From Flavobacteriales bacterium (GTDB lineage: Bacteria > Bacteroidota > Bacteroidia > Flavobacteriales_F > PHOS-HE28): 64,000 bases of DNA. Each line of letters opens with the position of its first letter. Position 1 is the first letter of the stretch. The DNA is taken from contig CP065018.1 in assembly GCA_016700415.1 (NCBI GenBank), positions 3,602,001 to 3,666,000 on the forward strand. The letters are read 5' to 3'. A program made the translations under genes and the position numbers. Positions 17,230-28,771 of this stretch are shown here, piece by piece. The notes beneath the pieces are model-generated. The model had not been told where the DNA came from and made no database searches. It worked only from the letters and a program-made list of their open reading frames with translations.

Positions 17230-17471
17230 TTGCACATCATGAAATAGAAGGGCAGGGGAAATAGGGGGGCCAAGAGCATGCGGTATGGAAGTGAGCCCCG
17301 GCCGTGCCGCAGGTCTGTTCTTCCGCCCCGGATGGATCCGCTGGGGTATTTGGGTCATTGGCCCTGGATCGCGGTCCGGTCCGGGCGTTCCGGCGGCCAT
17401 CCTTGCCCTTCCCCTGAATTTTCCGCACGGGCCCGTGCGGATATTCAGCTTATGGAGGCTTGGCGGCCCTT

Positions 17472-19334
17472 CTATTTTTTCAAGAAGCCACCACCTGTAA
17501 CGACGCTTCCGTCAGCCAGGTCGATCCGGAGGTTGTACCAACCCGGTGCCAATTGGCCGATGGGTAACTGCGCGGTGCGTTGGCCGGACAGGTCGTCCGT
17601 GCTTACCGCTGCCACCGCCCGGCCCAAGGCGTCCAAGATCACCAGTTTCACCGGTTTGCCCATCGCTGGGGGGAAGACCACGTTCAGCACGTCGGATACC
17701 GGATTGGGATACAAGGTGGGCCGGTCCTCGCTGTTGGTGAGGGTGGCCACTACGGTCTGGGAGCGCACGCTGGCGCCGTCCATGTCCACCTGCTCCAAGC
17801 GGTAGTAGTTCACGCCGCGGAAGGGCGTTTCATCCACGAAGAGGTAGTCGTTCCGGAACTGGGCGTTCCCGGCGGCGGCCACTGTGCCGATCGAGGTGAA
17901 GGTCACATTGTCCGGGCTGCGCTCCACGGTGAAGTGATGGCTGTTGTGCTCGGTGGCGGTGGTCCAGGTGACGTCGATCACGGGGCTGCGGGCGTTTGCT
18001 TGAAGGTCGATAAGTTCCACGGGCAGGGTGGTGCAGTCCAGGGAAGCGCCGTTGGTGAGCTCCCAATCCAAGATGAAGGCCTGCCCCGTACTGGAAAAGT
18101 TGTCCACATAGAGCACATAGACCGAGTCGGCCATGACGTTCAGGGTCTGCACCCAGCCGTCACCATTCTGGTCCTCGGAAACATCCATGGCCCCGTTCCC
18201 CATGCCGGTGAGGTAGGTGGGGGTGAACAGCCCGTCCGCCCAGCTGCACCGCACCGGCGGGCCGGTGGGGCATTGCACGCTGGAGAAGGGGCCCCAGATG
18301 GCGAAGTCATAGTCTATGTTGCCGGAGGGGGTGATGGTAAAGCCCACGGTGCCGCTGGAGGAAGGCGAGAAGAAATACCATGACCCCTGACGTTCAAAGG
18401 AGGTCAGGCATCCCTGGTTGGAGGCATCGAGGTCCAGCACGCAACCAGTGGATACGCTGTTGTTGGTAATGCTGGCATTTCCGCAGATGGTGGCCCCGCC
18501 GACGCAGTCCTGCGCCAAAGCGGTGGTAGAAGGCGTGCAGTCCGCGGTCACGGAATAGGCCAGCCCGATGTTCGGTGGGGTATAGGACTGGAAGAGGCAC
18601 TGCCCGTTCACGCTGAGATCCATGGAGTTCTCATCGTAGAATAGCGCCCCGCCATCGCTGTAGATCACTTGCACGATGTCGCCATCGGTCACCCCGAAAT
18701 CCACATAGCCGGTGAATCCCGCATTGAGGGACCACAGGCCCAAGCTCACGCCGTTGACAATGATCTCCACATAGGCCTGACCAAAAATGTCCGCCCACCC
18801 GTCCCCGTAGCTATCGTTCAAGGTGAGCCTGAAGAGGCATGTAGGATTGAAGATGCAAAGGTTGCCGGTCATGTTGGTATTGCTGTTGTACCGCTGCACC
18901 CGCACATAGTAGTTGTTGCCCGGTATCGTGGGGATGGTCACCGTCTCGGCGCCGTTGCCAACGCCCACATCGGAGCAACCAAGCACCGCTCCCCCGCATG
19001 CGGCCAGGACATGGAGGATCGCATCCGCACCGCCCGTTGGGGTGTAGCGCACGGTGGTCAAGGTGGTGGTTGCTTGGAACCAACCGAAGGCATCCTTCCT
19101 GGCGGTAGCATTACACCCCCCGGGATTGTACACGGCCGTGTAGCCTGTGACCGTATTGAATGCTTGAGGCACGCAGGTGCTGTTCACCGGGTACTTGTTC
19201 GCGGCGAGCGTTCCGCAGGTGTTGCTGGAGGTCTGGGCCGTTGACGATGTAGTGATCAGCATCCCGGCCGCAACGCATAGCGCAAGGCCGAAGCGTGCCT
19301 GCTTTTCGAGGGGGGGGCCGGTGGAGGTGGCCAT
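17472..19334 (-). CDS. T9SS cargo protein with type A sorting domain
   Basis: A 620-residue protein with a signal peptide near MLITTSSTAQ. The N-terminal half is Cys- and Gly-rich beta structure, including LNDSYGDGWADIFGQAYVEI, a pattern common in Bacteroidota surface proteins. A module beginning QDCVGGATICGNASITNNS and containing ERQGSWYFFSPSSSGTVGF is shared with the 14631 and 19616 proteins. The C-terminus has DCTTLPVELIDLQANA, an Ig-like linker with HFTVERSPDN, and a type A T9SS domain (LYPNPVSDVLNVVF to GWYNLRIDLADGS). The upstream gap to 19615 carries a conserved leader. Confidence 0.87.
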   Translation of the reverse strand: MATSTGPPLEKQARFGLALCVAAGMLITTSSTAQTSSNTCGTLAANKYPVNSTCVPQAFNTVTGYTAVYNPGGCNATARKDAFGWFQATTTLTTVRYTPTGGADAILHVLAACGGAVLGCSDVGVGNGAETVTIPTIPGNNYYVRVQRYNSNTNMTGNLCIFNPTCLFRLTLNDSYGDGWADIFGQAYVEIIVNGVSLGLWSLNAGFTGYVDFGVTDGDIVQVIYSDGGALFYDENSMDLSVNGQCLFQSYTPPNIGLAYSVTADCTPSTTALAQDCVGGATICGNASITNNSVSTGCVLDLDASNQGCLTSFERQGSWYFFSPSSSGTVGFTITPSGNIDYDFAIWGPFSSVQCPTGPPVRCSWADGLFTPTYLTGMGNGAMDVSEDQNGDGWVQTLNVMADSVYVLYVDNFSSTGQAFILDWELTNGASLDCTTLPVELIDLQANARSPVIDVTWTTATEHNSHHFTVERSPDNVTFTSIGTVAAAGNAQFRNDYLFVDETPFRGVNYYRLEQVDMDGASVRSQTVVATLTNSEDRPTLYPNPVSDVLNVVFPPAMGKPVKLVILDALGRAVAAVSTDDLSGQRTAQLPIGQLAPGWYNLRIDLADGSVVTGGGFLKK

Positions 19335-19397
19335 GTGTCTGTTGGATCCCGGTTATTTCGTATTGTGTTCCGAAGCGCTTTTTCGTGGGGGAATATT

Positions 19398-19458
19398 GGC
19401 CAATATTGAAAATTCCGTAAGTGAATGTCAATTGGTGCACAATGAGGTTTTGAACAAG
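19398..19458 (-). promoter_or_regulatory. Conserved upstream region, partner of 17172-17229
   Basis: On the minus strand this AT-rich stretch starts CTTGTTCAAAACCTCATTG and lies about 65-125 bases before the ATG at 19334. It matches the region upstream of the 17107 gene over about 60 bases with scattered substitutions (for example shared CTTGTT, CAC and ATTGA blocks in the same order). Likely a promoter or 5' leader copied with the gene family. Weak similarity ahead of the 22243 gene was also seen but is not claimed. Confidence 0.42.
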
Positions 19459-19615
19459 CCTCCGGTACGAAGACGTTCCCAAACGGGACAAGTTGCCTTC
19501 GATATGCACTTTACACTCCAAGGTCTCCTCGGGAAGAGCAATGGAGTAAAGGATCCCGTCAACGGCCCAGGAAATGGGCCTTGACCGGAATTGCCAAGGA
19601 CCGCCACCCGACGGC

Positions 19616-22243
19616 TTACTTCTTCAGGAATTGCCCACCAGTGAGCGTCCCTCCATCGGCCAGGTCGATGCGGAGGCTGTACCAACCCGGGGCCAACTGG
19701 TCAATGGGCACCGTCGTGGTGCGTTGGCCGGGCATGGCGTCCATGTTGACCGAGATCACCGTTCTGCCCAAGGCGTCCAAGACCACCAATTTCATGGACT
19801 TGTCCATCAGTGTTGCGAAGACCACGTTCAGTTCATCAGTAGCCGGGTTGGGGTAAATGGAGGGTCTGCCGTCGCCTTCGGAAAGCGAGGCCACCACGGT
19901 GTGGGAGCGCTTGGTGGTGCCGTCGAGGTCCACTTGCTCCAAGCGGTAGTAGTTCACGCCTCTGAACGGGCTTTCGTCCACAAAGAGGTAATCATTCCGG
20001 AACTGGGCGTTGCCAGCGGCGGCCACCGTGCCGATCGGAGTGAAGACCTCGTTGTCCGGGCTCCGTTCCACGGTGAAGTGCTGGCTGTTGTGTTCGGTGG
20101 CGGTGGCCCAGGTGACGTCGATCACGGGGTCGTTGGCGGTGGCCTCCAAGGCGATGAGTTCCACGGGGAGGGTGGTGCAGTCCAATGAGGTGTTCGTGAG
20201 TTGCCAACTGAGGTTGAATGCTTGCCCGGAGGTGGAGAAATTGTCTATGTAGAGGACGTATACCTCGTTGGCGAGTGCGGGAATGTCCCGCACCCAACCG
20301 GTCCCGGCCGCTCCTTCGGTGGTCAGCGTGGCCGTTGAGTTGAGGCCGGTGGTGTATGGTCCCGGGGCATCATAGCTACAGCGCAGGGGCGGCTCCGTGG
20401 GACATTGGGCATTAGCATAAGGTCCCCACACGGCGAAATCATAGTCGTCCGTGCCGTTGGCGGGTGCGATCGAGAAAGCGATGGTGCCGTCTGTCTGTGG
20501 CGAGAAGTAGTACCAAGTGCCTTGGCGCTCGCCGGAGGAGAGACAGCCTTGGTTGGATGCGTCGAGGTCCATCACATCGCCGGTGCTGGAGCTGTTGTTG
20601 ACGATGGCTTGTGAGCTGCAGATGGTGATACCTCCGGCGCAGTCCTGCGGTTGTGCGGGCGGTGGGCCACAGGTGACCGTCTGGTAGAAGGTGATGCCCG
20701 CCGCCGGCGGGGTGGCCGAAGTGAAGTAGGGGTTCGATCCCAACTTGGCGATCGAATAGGAGTTCTGGTCCTGATTGGGCCCGGTGGCAACGACGTACTC
20801 GATCTCGATGAGGTTGCCGAGGTTTACTCCGATCAACACAATGTTGTCGGTGGCGGTGACGGTATAATTGGTCCAGGTGCCAGTGTTGATGCGGACACGA
20901 ACCAAGGAAGTGCCCCAGCCGTTTCCCCCGCTGTCATGCATCCGCAGGACGTAGATACAATCCCCTGCGGGAGGTGTGGTGCAGATGACCTGCGCGGCCC
21001 AGCCGGCATATGTGACGGAACCGTCGGAGATGAATTGAGCCGTGAGGCAGCCGCTGGGGTTTGAGGCCATGAGGAGCGGGGGAAGCGTGTTGCCCGTGAA
21101 GGTTCCGAGCAAAGGGGCGGCGGTGTTGGTGCCGTCATAAATGCTGAGCCCGTCGATGAACTCCGTATTGAACACGCTGAAGACCAAGCTGACCATATCG
21201 CCGGGGTTGATCGGGCAAATGGTGACGGTGTAGTTGGTGTTGTTGGCATAGTTGCCGGAAGCTCCTCCGGGATCGTAGAACATGGCGCCGCAGACGGGCG
21301 GGGTCGGGGGGGTGAAGGTGGTGGCGCAGATGGAGAAGGATCCGGGGTTGTCATTCCCATATTCCCAAAAACGGACGTAGACGGTGCTCCCGACGGTGAG
21401 GCCGCTTGCCACGATCTCCGGCATCAGTCCGTTGGCGTCGTCGTTGCAACTGATCTGCGTGAAGGTGCCGTTGCAGGCGGTGGCGGTGTAGAGGGCCATG
21501 CCACCGTCGGTGATCACCCCGGCGGAGGTGGTGACGGTGACCGCGCCGGAGGCCGGCACGGTGATGGCGAACCAGACGTCGCCGCCGTTGTAGTTGGCGC
21601 AGGTAGGGGCGGGTACGCCCGTGGTTCCTGTTGCACCCGATGTGGTGGCGGTGGTGTTCACACAGGTGGCGTTCACCAGCAGAGTTGTGGCCTGGCACGG
21701 GTTATCGTTGGTGAGCGGTGGCGGCGGTGGGCCCAAGCTGAAGGTGCCGGGGCAGGGGCTGTCCGGGCTTGGCCAGGTATCGAACCAGATGTAGTAGGTG
21801 GTGCCGGCGGTCAGCGTCACGGCGAAACTGACCGTACTGCCTGCGGTGCCATCGCCGTAAAGACAGTTGTTCAAGGTGGGGCAGCCGATGTAGACCATGG
21901 CGGAATTCCAGGTCTGCCCTTCGAGTGTAAGCTGATAGACGCCCGTGATGGTGGGGGTGAAGCTGTAGAGGGCCTCGTTCCCGTCCTTGTAGAAATCAAG
22001 GTCCCCCGTCCCGCAGATGGCGCCGGGCACAGTGGTGGAGTTGAGGTCATCGGTCGTTCCGCACGTGACCGCCTGGCCCACGATGGGCAGGGATGCGGGG
22101 TTGATCACGATGGCATTGGCACAGGTAGTGGCCCATGCCGGGGAGGCGTTGCACAGCAGCAGGACGAACAAACCGGCAGCCGACTGAGAGGTACGGTGAA
22201 GTGTCTTGCGAAGCAAGAGGGAGGTCAGGTAATTATTCGCCAT
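19616..22243 (-). CDS. T9SS cargo protein with CUB-like domain and type A sorting domain
   Basis: The largest of the three related T9SS proteins, 875 residues, with a signal peptide ending ASPAWA. PPC-like beta domains lie at about 40-165 and 180-310. A CUB-like domain follows, with YDPGGASGNYANNTNYTVTI and FIDGLSIYDGTNTAAPLLG (about 320-430). Then come a segment with MHDSGGNGWGTSLVRVRINT and the shared module QDCAGGITICSSQAIVNNS with ERQGTWYYFSPQTDGTI. The end is the PVELIALEATA linker plus type A T9SS domain (IYPNPATDELNVVF to GWYSLRIDLADGG). CUB and PPC domains bind proteins or glycans in other secreted enzymes; there is no catalytic domain visible, so adhesion or matrix binding is an inference. 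Confidence 0.87.
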   Translation of the reverse strand: MANNYLTSLLLRKTLHRTSQSAAGLFVLLLCNASPAWATTCANAIVINPASLPIVGQAVTCGTTDDLNSTTVPGAICGTGDLDFYKDGNEALYSFTPTITGVYQLTLEGQTWNSAMVYIGCPTLNNCLYGDGTAGSTVSFAVTLTAGTTYYIWFDTWPSPDSPCPGTFSLGPPPPPLTNDNPCQATTLLVNATCVNTTATTSGATGTTGVPAPTCANYNGGDVWFAITVPASGAVTVTTSAGVITDGGMALYTATACNGTFTQISCNDDANGLMPEIVASGLTVGSTVYVRFWEYGNDNPGSFSICATTFTPPTPPVCGAMFYDPGGASGNYANNTNYTVTICPINPGDMVSLVFSVFNTEFIDGLSIYDGTNTAAPLLGTFTGNTLPPLLMASNPSGCLTAQFISDGSVTYAGWAAQVICTTPPAGDCIYVLRMHDSGGNGWGTSLVRVRINTGTWTNYTVTATDNIVLIGVNLGNLIEIEYVVATGPNQDQNSYSIAKLGSNPYFTSATPPAAGITFYQTVTCGPPPAQPQDCAGGITICSSQAIVNNSSSTGDVMDLDASNQGCLSSGERQGTWYYFSPQTDGTIAFSIAPANGTDDYDFAVWGPYANAQCPTEPPLRCSYDAPGPYTTGLNSTATLTTEGAAGTGWVRDIPALANEVYVLYIDNFSTSGQAFNLSWQLTNTSLDCTTLPVELIALEATANDPVIDVTWATATEHNSQHFTVERSPDNEVFTPIGTVAAAGNAQFRNDYLFVDESPFRGVNYYRLEQVDLDGTTKRSHTVVASLSEGDGRPSIYPNPATDELNVVFATLMDKSMKLVVLDALGRTVISVNMDAMPGQRTTTVPIDQLAPGWYSLRIDLADGGTLTGGQFLKK

Positions 22244-22478
22244 ACAACGGGCCTCGGGTTATTCGGGAAAGCACACCTGGGAGTATCTGTGGCGGTGTGG
22301 GCATCCACTCGAAAAGGACCATGAGCCAAGAACAAGACGCGGGTCTTCCCCAAAGGTTGCTGAAAATGCCGCATAAAGACAAGTTTGCGCGGATTTTTAC
22401 TAACAAATGGGGTGCTAAAGCCTTGACGTGTCCCACCGAACGCCACCCGAGGACCTGGTGCTAGCCGCAAGCGAAAGA

Positions 22479-23708
22479 TCAATGCCTACCGGCCTCCTGC
22501 CGTTCTTTCATGGACACCGTGCGCGGGTACTTTTCCAAGGCCACACGCAGGCATTCCACCGCCAACTGGAGTTTTTCCTTTTCCAGCACATAAGCCAAGC
22601 GTACTTGACGTTTGCCCAGCTCCGGCTCGGCATAGAAGCCGGAGGCCGGGGCCATCATCAAGGTATGGCCGTTGTGCTCGAATTCTTCCAGCAGCCATTG
22701 GCAGAAGACGTCGGCATCATCCACGGGCAGGTCTGCCACGCAATAGAAGGCGCCGCTGGGCATGGGGCATACCACTTCGGGGATGGTGTTGAGGCCGTCC
22801 ACTAAAATGTTGCGGCGTTCGCGGTATTCCGCGTTCACCTCGGCGAAGTAGCTCTGAGGTGTCTTCAGCGCGGCCTCGGAAGCCACCTGGCCCAAGGTGG
22901 GCGGGCTGAGGCGGGCCTGGGCGAACTTCATGGCCGTCCCCATCAACTCTTCGTTGCGGCTGACGAAGGCGCCCACGCGCGCACCGCACATGCTGTAGCG
23001 CTTGCTCACGCTGTCGATCAGCACCACGTTGTTGCTGATCCCCTCGAGGTTCATCGCGCTGATGTGCTTGGTACCGTCGTAGCAGAACTCGCGGTACACC
23101 TCATCGGCGAAGAGGAAGATGTCGTGCTTGAGGACCACTTTGCGGAGGCGCTCCAACTCGTCCGCGGTGTACACACGGCCGGTGGGGTTGCCGGGGTTGC
23201 AAATGAGGATGCCCTTGGTGCGCGGGGTGATATGAGCCTCGAAAATACCTTCCGGCGGCAGCTCGAAGCCGTTCTCGATGGAGCTGCGCAAAGGCACCAC
23301 GGTGACGCCCGCCTCGATGGCAAAGGCATTGTAGTTGGCATAGAAGGGTTCGGGGATGATCAGCTCGTCGCCGGGGTCGAAGCAGGCCATCATGGCGAAG
23401 AGGAGCGCCTCGGAACCGCCGGTGGTCACGATGATCTGGTCCTTGGTGACGGCGATGTTGTGCGCCGCGTAGTACTCCGCCAAACCTTGGCGATAGCTCT
23501 CGAAACCGGCGCTGTGGCTGTATTCCAGCACGGGCATGTCCAGTTTGTGGATCGCGTCCAATGCCACTTGGGGGCTGTGGATGTCGGGCTGGCCGATGTT
23601 GAGGTGAAGGACCTCGACGCCGCGTTTCTTGGCGGCTTCGGCAAAGGGGACCAACTTGCGGATGGGGGAGGACGGCATGATGCGCCCTTTGTGCGAGATG
23701 CGTGGCAT
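22479..23708 (-). CDS. Pyridoxal-phosphate-dependent class I/II aminotransferase
   Basis: A 409-residue enzyme of fold type I, probably an aspartate-type aminotransferase. Visible motifs: LHLNIGQPDIHSP near the N-terminus, TTGGSEALLFAM for cofactor phosphate contact, CNPGNPTGRVYT (170-181), FADEVYREFCYDG with the Asp that contacts the pyridine nitrogen, and SVSKRYSMCGARVG with the Schiff-base Lys236. An Arg late in the sequence (KRQVRLAYV) should bind the substrate carboxylate. The amino acid substrate cannot be told from the motifs. It stands alone between a T9SS gene and a repeat-bearing gap. Confidence 0.9.
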   Translation of the reverse strand: MPRISHKGRIMPSSPIRKLVPFAEAAKKRGVEVLHLNIGQPDIHSPQVALDAIHKLDMPVLEYSHSAGFESYRQGLAEYYAAHNIAVTKDQIIVTTGGSEALLFAMMACFDPGDELIIPEPFYANYNAFAIEAGVTVVPLRSSIENGFELPPEGIFEAHITPRTKGILICNPGNPTGRVYTADELERLRKVVLKHDIFLFADEVYREFCYDGTKHISAMNLEGISNNVVLIDSVSKRYSMCGARVGAFVSRNEELMGTAMKFAQARLSPPTLGQVASEAALKTPQSYFAEVNAEYRERRNILVDGLNTIPEVVCPMPSGAFYCVADLPVDDADVFCQWLLEEFEHNGHTLMMAPASGFYAEPELGKRQVRLAYVLEKEKLQLAVECLRVALEKYPRTVSMKERQEAGRH

Positions 23709-23762
23709 GAGGTGTTGAAAATGGACGGCGAAGTTCGGGGAAAAGCCGGAGGTGGTGTTGTG

Positions 23763-23859
23763 TTTTTAACCGCAAAGCACGCAGAGAGCGCAAAGGAATG
23801 CGGGTTGGCCGGAGGTTGTCGTGAGGATTTACCGCAACGGACGCAACGGGGCGCAACGG
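23763..23859 (+). repeat. Two copies of the ACCGC-type dispersed repeat
   Basis: Downstream of the start side of the aminotransferase gene, the plus strand reads TTTTTAACCGCAAAGCACGC (23763) followed by more GCRAAG-type repeats, then ACCGCAACGGACGCAACGG (23831). Both belong to the same family as the cluster at 6748-7127. The two copies are in the same orientation, about 70 bases apart. Confidence 0.65.
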
Positions 23860-23913
23860 AATGCGACAGGTTTGGGGCTGCGACGCCTGAAAACGGACAA
23901 CTGACAACTATCC

Positions 23914-23950
23914 ATAAAACAAGGGCCGCCCCGGATCGGAACAGCCCTTG
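23914..23950 (-). terminator. Terminator of the small Spy-like gene
   Basis: On the minus strand, CAAGGGC and GCCCTTG form a 7-bp stem, with a CCG/CGG extension possible inside, followed by TTTTAT. It starts 18 bases after the stop of the gene at 23969. Confidence 0.7.
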
Positions 23951-23968
23951 GAGATCGGGTGTAAAAAC

Positions 23969-24352
23969 CTAGTCTTCGGACTTGTCCTTTTTATCCTTTT
24001 TGTCCGCCTTGTGCGCCGCTTTCTTTTCAGCGCGAAGGCTGAGCATTTTGCTGTATTGCTCCGGGGTGAGGGCGGCTTTGAACTCGTTGTCGCGGTTGGC
24101 CTTCACCACGTCACCACGCTTCTCACGGGCAGCATTGTCGGGCATGGTGTTGACGTTCTTGATGCTATTGGCATAGGTGAGGTTGATGGCGGCCACCTTT
24201 TCCTGCTGTGCGGCGTCGAGACCGAGGTCTTTCACCATTTGTTCGGTGCGGCGTTCGGCCTTTTCGGCGGCTGTCTTTTGAGTATGGTCGCCTTCTTGGG
24301 CGAAGGCACCGAGGCCGATTGTTAGGGCGAGTGACAGGAAGATGGCTTTCAT
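23969..24352 (-). CDS. Small exported helical protein, Spy/DUF4890-like
   Basis: A 127-residue protein with a signal peptide (MKAIFLSLALTIGLGAFAQ). The mature part is highly charged and helical: TAAEKAERRTEQMVKDLGL, then QEKVAAINLTYANSIKNV, then LTPEQYSKMLSLRAEKKA, ending in a Lys/Asp run. The LTPEQ(Y/W) element and helix layout resemble the periplasmic stress chaperone group around Spy/CpxP and DUF4890 proteins of Bacteroidota. The start at 24352 places the signal peptide correctly. A clear terminator follows, so it is a single-gene transcript. Confidence 0.8.
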   Translation of the reverse strand: MKAIFLSLALTIGLGAFAQEGDHTQKTAAEKAERRTEQMVKDLGLDAAQQEKVAAINLTYANSIKNVNTMPDNAAREKRGDVVKANRDNEFKAALTPEQYSKMLSLRAEKKAAHKADKKDKKDKSED

Positions 24353-24459
24353 GTTCGTTGGTTGGGGATGAGGACGGCGAAAGGTATGTCGTGGCCGCTT
24401 ATGGGAGGAGACGCAAGATACGGGCCGGAGGTTTGCCGAGGGCTGTCGGATTAAACTGC

Positions 24460-24523
24460 GAGCCTCAAGCCGCAAGCTCCACGCTTGAAGCCTTCGACGC
24501 ACAGCTTGCGGCTTGTGGCTTGC
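24460..24523. repeat. Inverted repeat of AAGCCGCAAGC units
   Basis: CAAGCCGCAAGCT (24466-24478) and AGCTTGCGGCTTG (24503-24515) are perfect 13-bp inverted arms separated by 24 bases; a further TGGCTTGCGGCTC copy follows the right arm and GAGCC precedes the left. It lies about 105 bases before carB in a gap with no gene and could form a hairpin in the carB leader. Confidence 0.6.
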
Positions 24524-24621
24524 GGCTCAACACACTTCTCCACGATCCGCCCACCTTTTCCACGATCCAAGTACGGCACGGAAGCCATGGGATACCTTCG
24601 CGGCCCGGATACCCTCCGGAC

Positions 24622-27432
<2,811 letters not shown>

Positions 27433-27434
27433 GA

Positions 27435-27770
27435 ATGTCCTCTAATACTGGACACGTAGTTCTTCTTCATGCTGAACATGGAGGTCTGCGCTTCACGATT
27501 GAAACCGAAGGTGCTGAGGTCGGTGGTTACTTTCTATGGGTGAAACGTGAGGATGGAAGCGATCTCGATGAGCAATTTGAAGACTCCGTCGACCGATGCC
27601 AAGTGCTTGCGTTGAAGAGCATGGCCGCCCCGGAGTTGGAGTCCTTCAGGCGCACTTCTTGCTCAATGCAGCGCCGTCGGCTTTCCACTCTAGTCCTCGG
27701 CGGATTACCGGCCTGGGCTGTCCGCTGCAATCCTCACGCAGAGCTTCATCCCTTGAGAAAGCAATCTTGA
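27435..27770 (+). CDS. Unrecognised small protein, possibly frameshifted
   Basis: A 111-residue reading frame starting two bases after the carB stop. The first 65 residues look like a real small alpha/beta protein: VVLLHAEHGGLRFTIETEG, then GGYFLWVKREDGSDLDEQ and a helix FEDSVDRCQVLALK. After that the sequence loses protein-like character (Arg/Ser-rich), and another frame (EEHGRPGVGVLQ from about 27610) looks like a better continuation. I suspect a one-base shift near 27605. The family was not identified. Confidence 0.4.
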   Translation: MSSNTGHVVLLHAEHGGLRFTIETEGAEVGGYFLWVKREDGSDLDEQFEDSVDRCQVLALKSMAAPELESFRRTSCSMQRRRLSTLVLGGLPAWAVRCNPHAELHPLRKQS

Positions 27771-27871
27771 AAACAATATAGGCAGTCAAAACGGATTATT
27801 GGAAGAGCTCATGTTGAGCGTCTGAGAAATGACGCAATTTCTGTCAAACCGGTTCACACTTACTTGAACTC

Positions 27872-28330
27872 ATGCGCTCCTTAGAACTCTTTGCCGGTGG
27901 TGGTGGCCTTGGCTTGGGCTTGCATAAAGCAGGCTTTCATGCCCGTGCTGTTGTTGAATGGGACAAGTGGTCTTGCGATACGATCCGCAACAACAAGGCC
28001 TTGGGTTTCCCTTTGGTACAAGGTTGGAAAGTCGTTCAAGGCGAAAGCAGGTAGACTTCGATCCGTCGGCGAAGTGGAACTGGTGTCCGGTGGTCCGCCT
28101 TGCCAGCCCTTTTCATTGGGCGGAAAGCACCGGGCTTACGAGGACTCGAGGGACATGTTCCCGACAGCGGTGAAGGCCGTCCGGGAATTGCAACCGATGG
28201 CTTTCATCTTCGAGAATGTAAAGGCATTACGCGAGCCGTTCGCAAATTATCAGTCCATCGGCCTTCAGATGATGCTCCCATTCTCGATAGAAAACGTGGA
28301 GAAGGTTATCGCGAGGCGAACGTTCACTCC
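27872..28330 (+). pseudogene. Truncated and frameshifted 5-methylcytosine DNA methyltransferase
   Basis: The N-terminal part of a Dcm-type C5 cytosine methyltransferase, which would put a methyl group on cytosine using S-adenosylmethionine. Motif I is SLELFAGGGGLGLGLHKAGF in the first frame. The path then needs QVDFDPS from a second frame (near 28047-28068), and VGEVELVSGGPPCQPFSLGG, with the catalytic Cys of motif IV, from the third. FIFENVKAL (motif VI) follows, and a further shift near 28295 gives DRKRGEGYRE. Motifs VIII to X and the target-recognition domain are gone. Thus at least three shifts and a 3' truncation; no active enzyme can be made. No restriction enzyme is recognisable beside it. 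Confidence 0.82.
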
Positions 28331-28382
28331 GGATAAGTACAACCCGGTCACCACAGAGAATGCACAAGTGGAAGGAAACCAC

Positions 28383-28709
28383 ATGAAGGCAATGATCAAT
28401 AATGAATTTGCATACAAGATATTGGAATTCTTCTCGGATGCATTTGCCTTTCCGGGCGAGGAACAATACATGCTTTCGACCTATTATGCGGAACGTGTCC
28501 TTAACAAGGTACTCGGGTTTAGGACCACTACTATGGATGGAGGCGGCCCCATTGAGGGAATCTTTTCAATGCCATCGCGTCGAGCTATGATTCGCAACGT
28601 GATATTACAGCCGCACGTTGTGGATGCCAAGCTCAGGCTACGCAACGCATTTCACTATCTGACCAAGTTCGACAAGGAAGACACCTATGCCATTCTTCCT
28701 TCCCATTGA
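28383..28709 (+). CDS. Unrecognised reading frame fused to the methyltransferase remnant
   Basis: From an ATG at 28383 the frame encodes 108 residues with good protein character: MKAMINNEFAYKILEFFSDA, then YMLSTYYAERVLNKVLGF and AMIRNVILQPHVVDAKLRL, ending AILPSH. It does not look like any part of a cytosine methyltransferase and may be the 3' end of another gene joined to the truncated one by deletion. No family recognised. It may equally start upstream in the same frame. Confidence 0.4.
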   Translation: MKAMINNEFAYKILEFFSDAFAFPGEEQYMLSTYYAERVLNKVLGFRTTTMDGGGPIEGIFSMPSRRAMIRNVILQPHVVDAKLRLRNAFHYLTKFDKEDTYAILPSH

Positions 28710-28771
28710 GAGTTATGCCCCGGTCCGGGATGGTGTTATCCAATGGAGGAAACCTTACCCTTAACTCTTTA

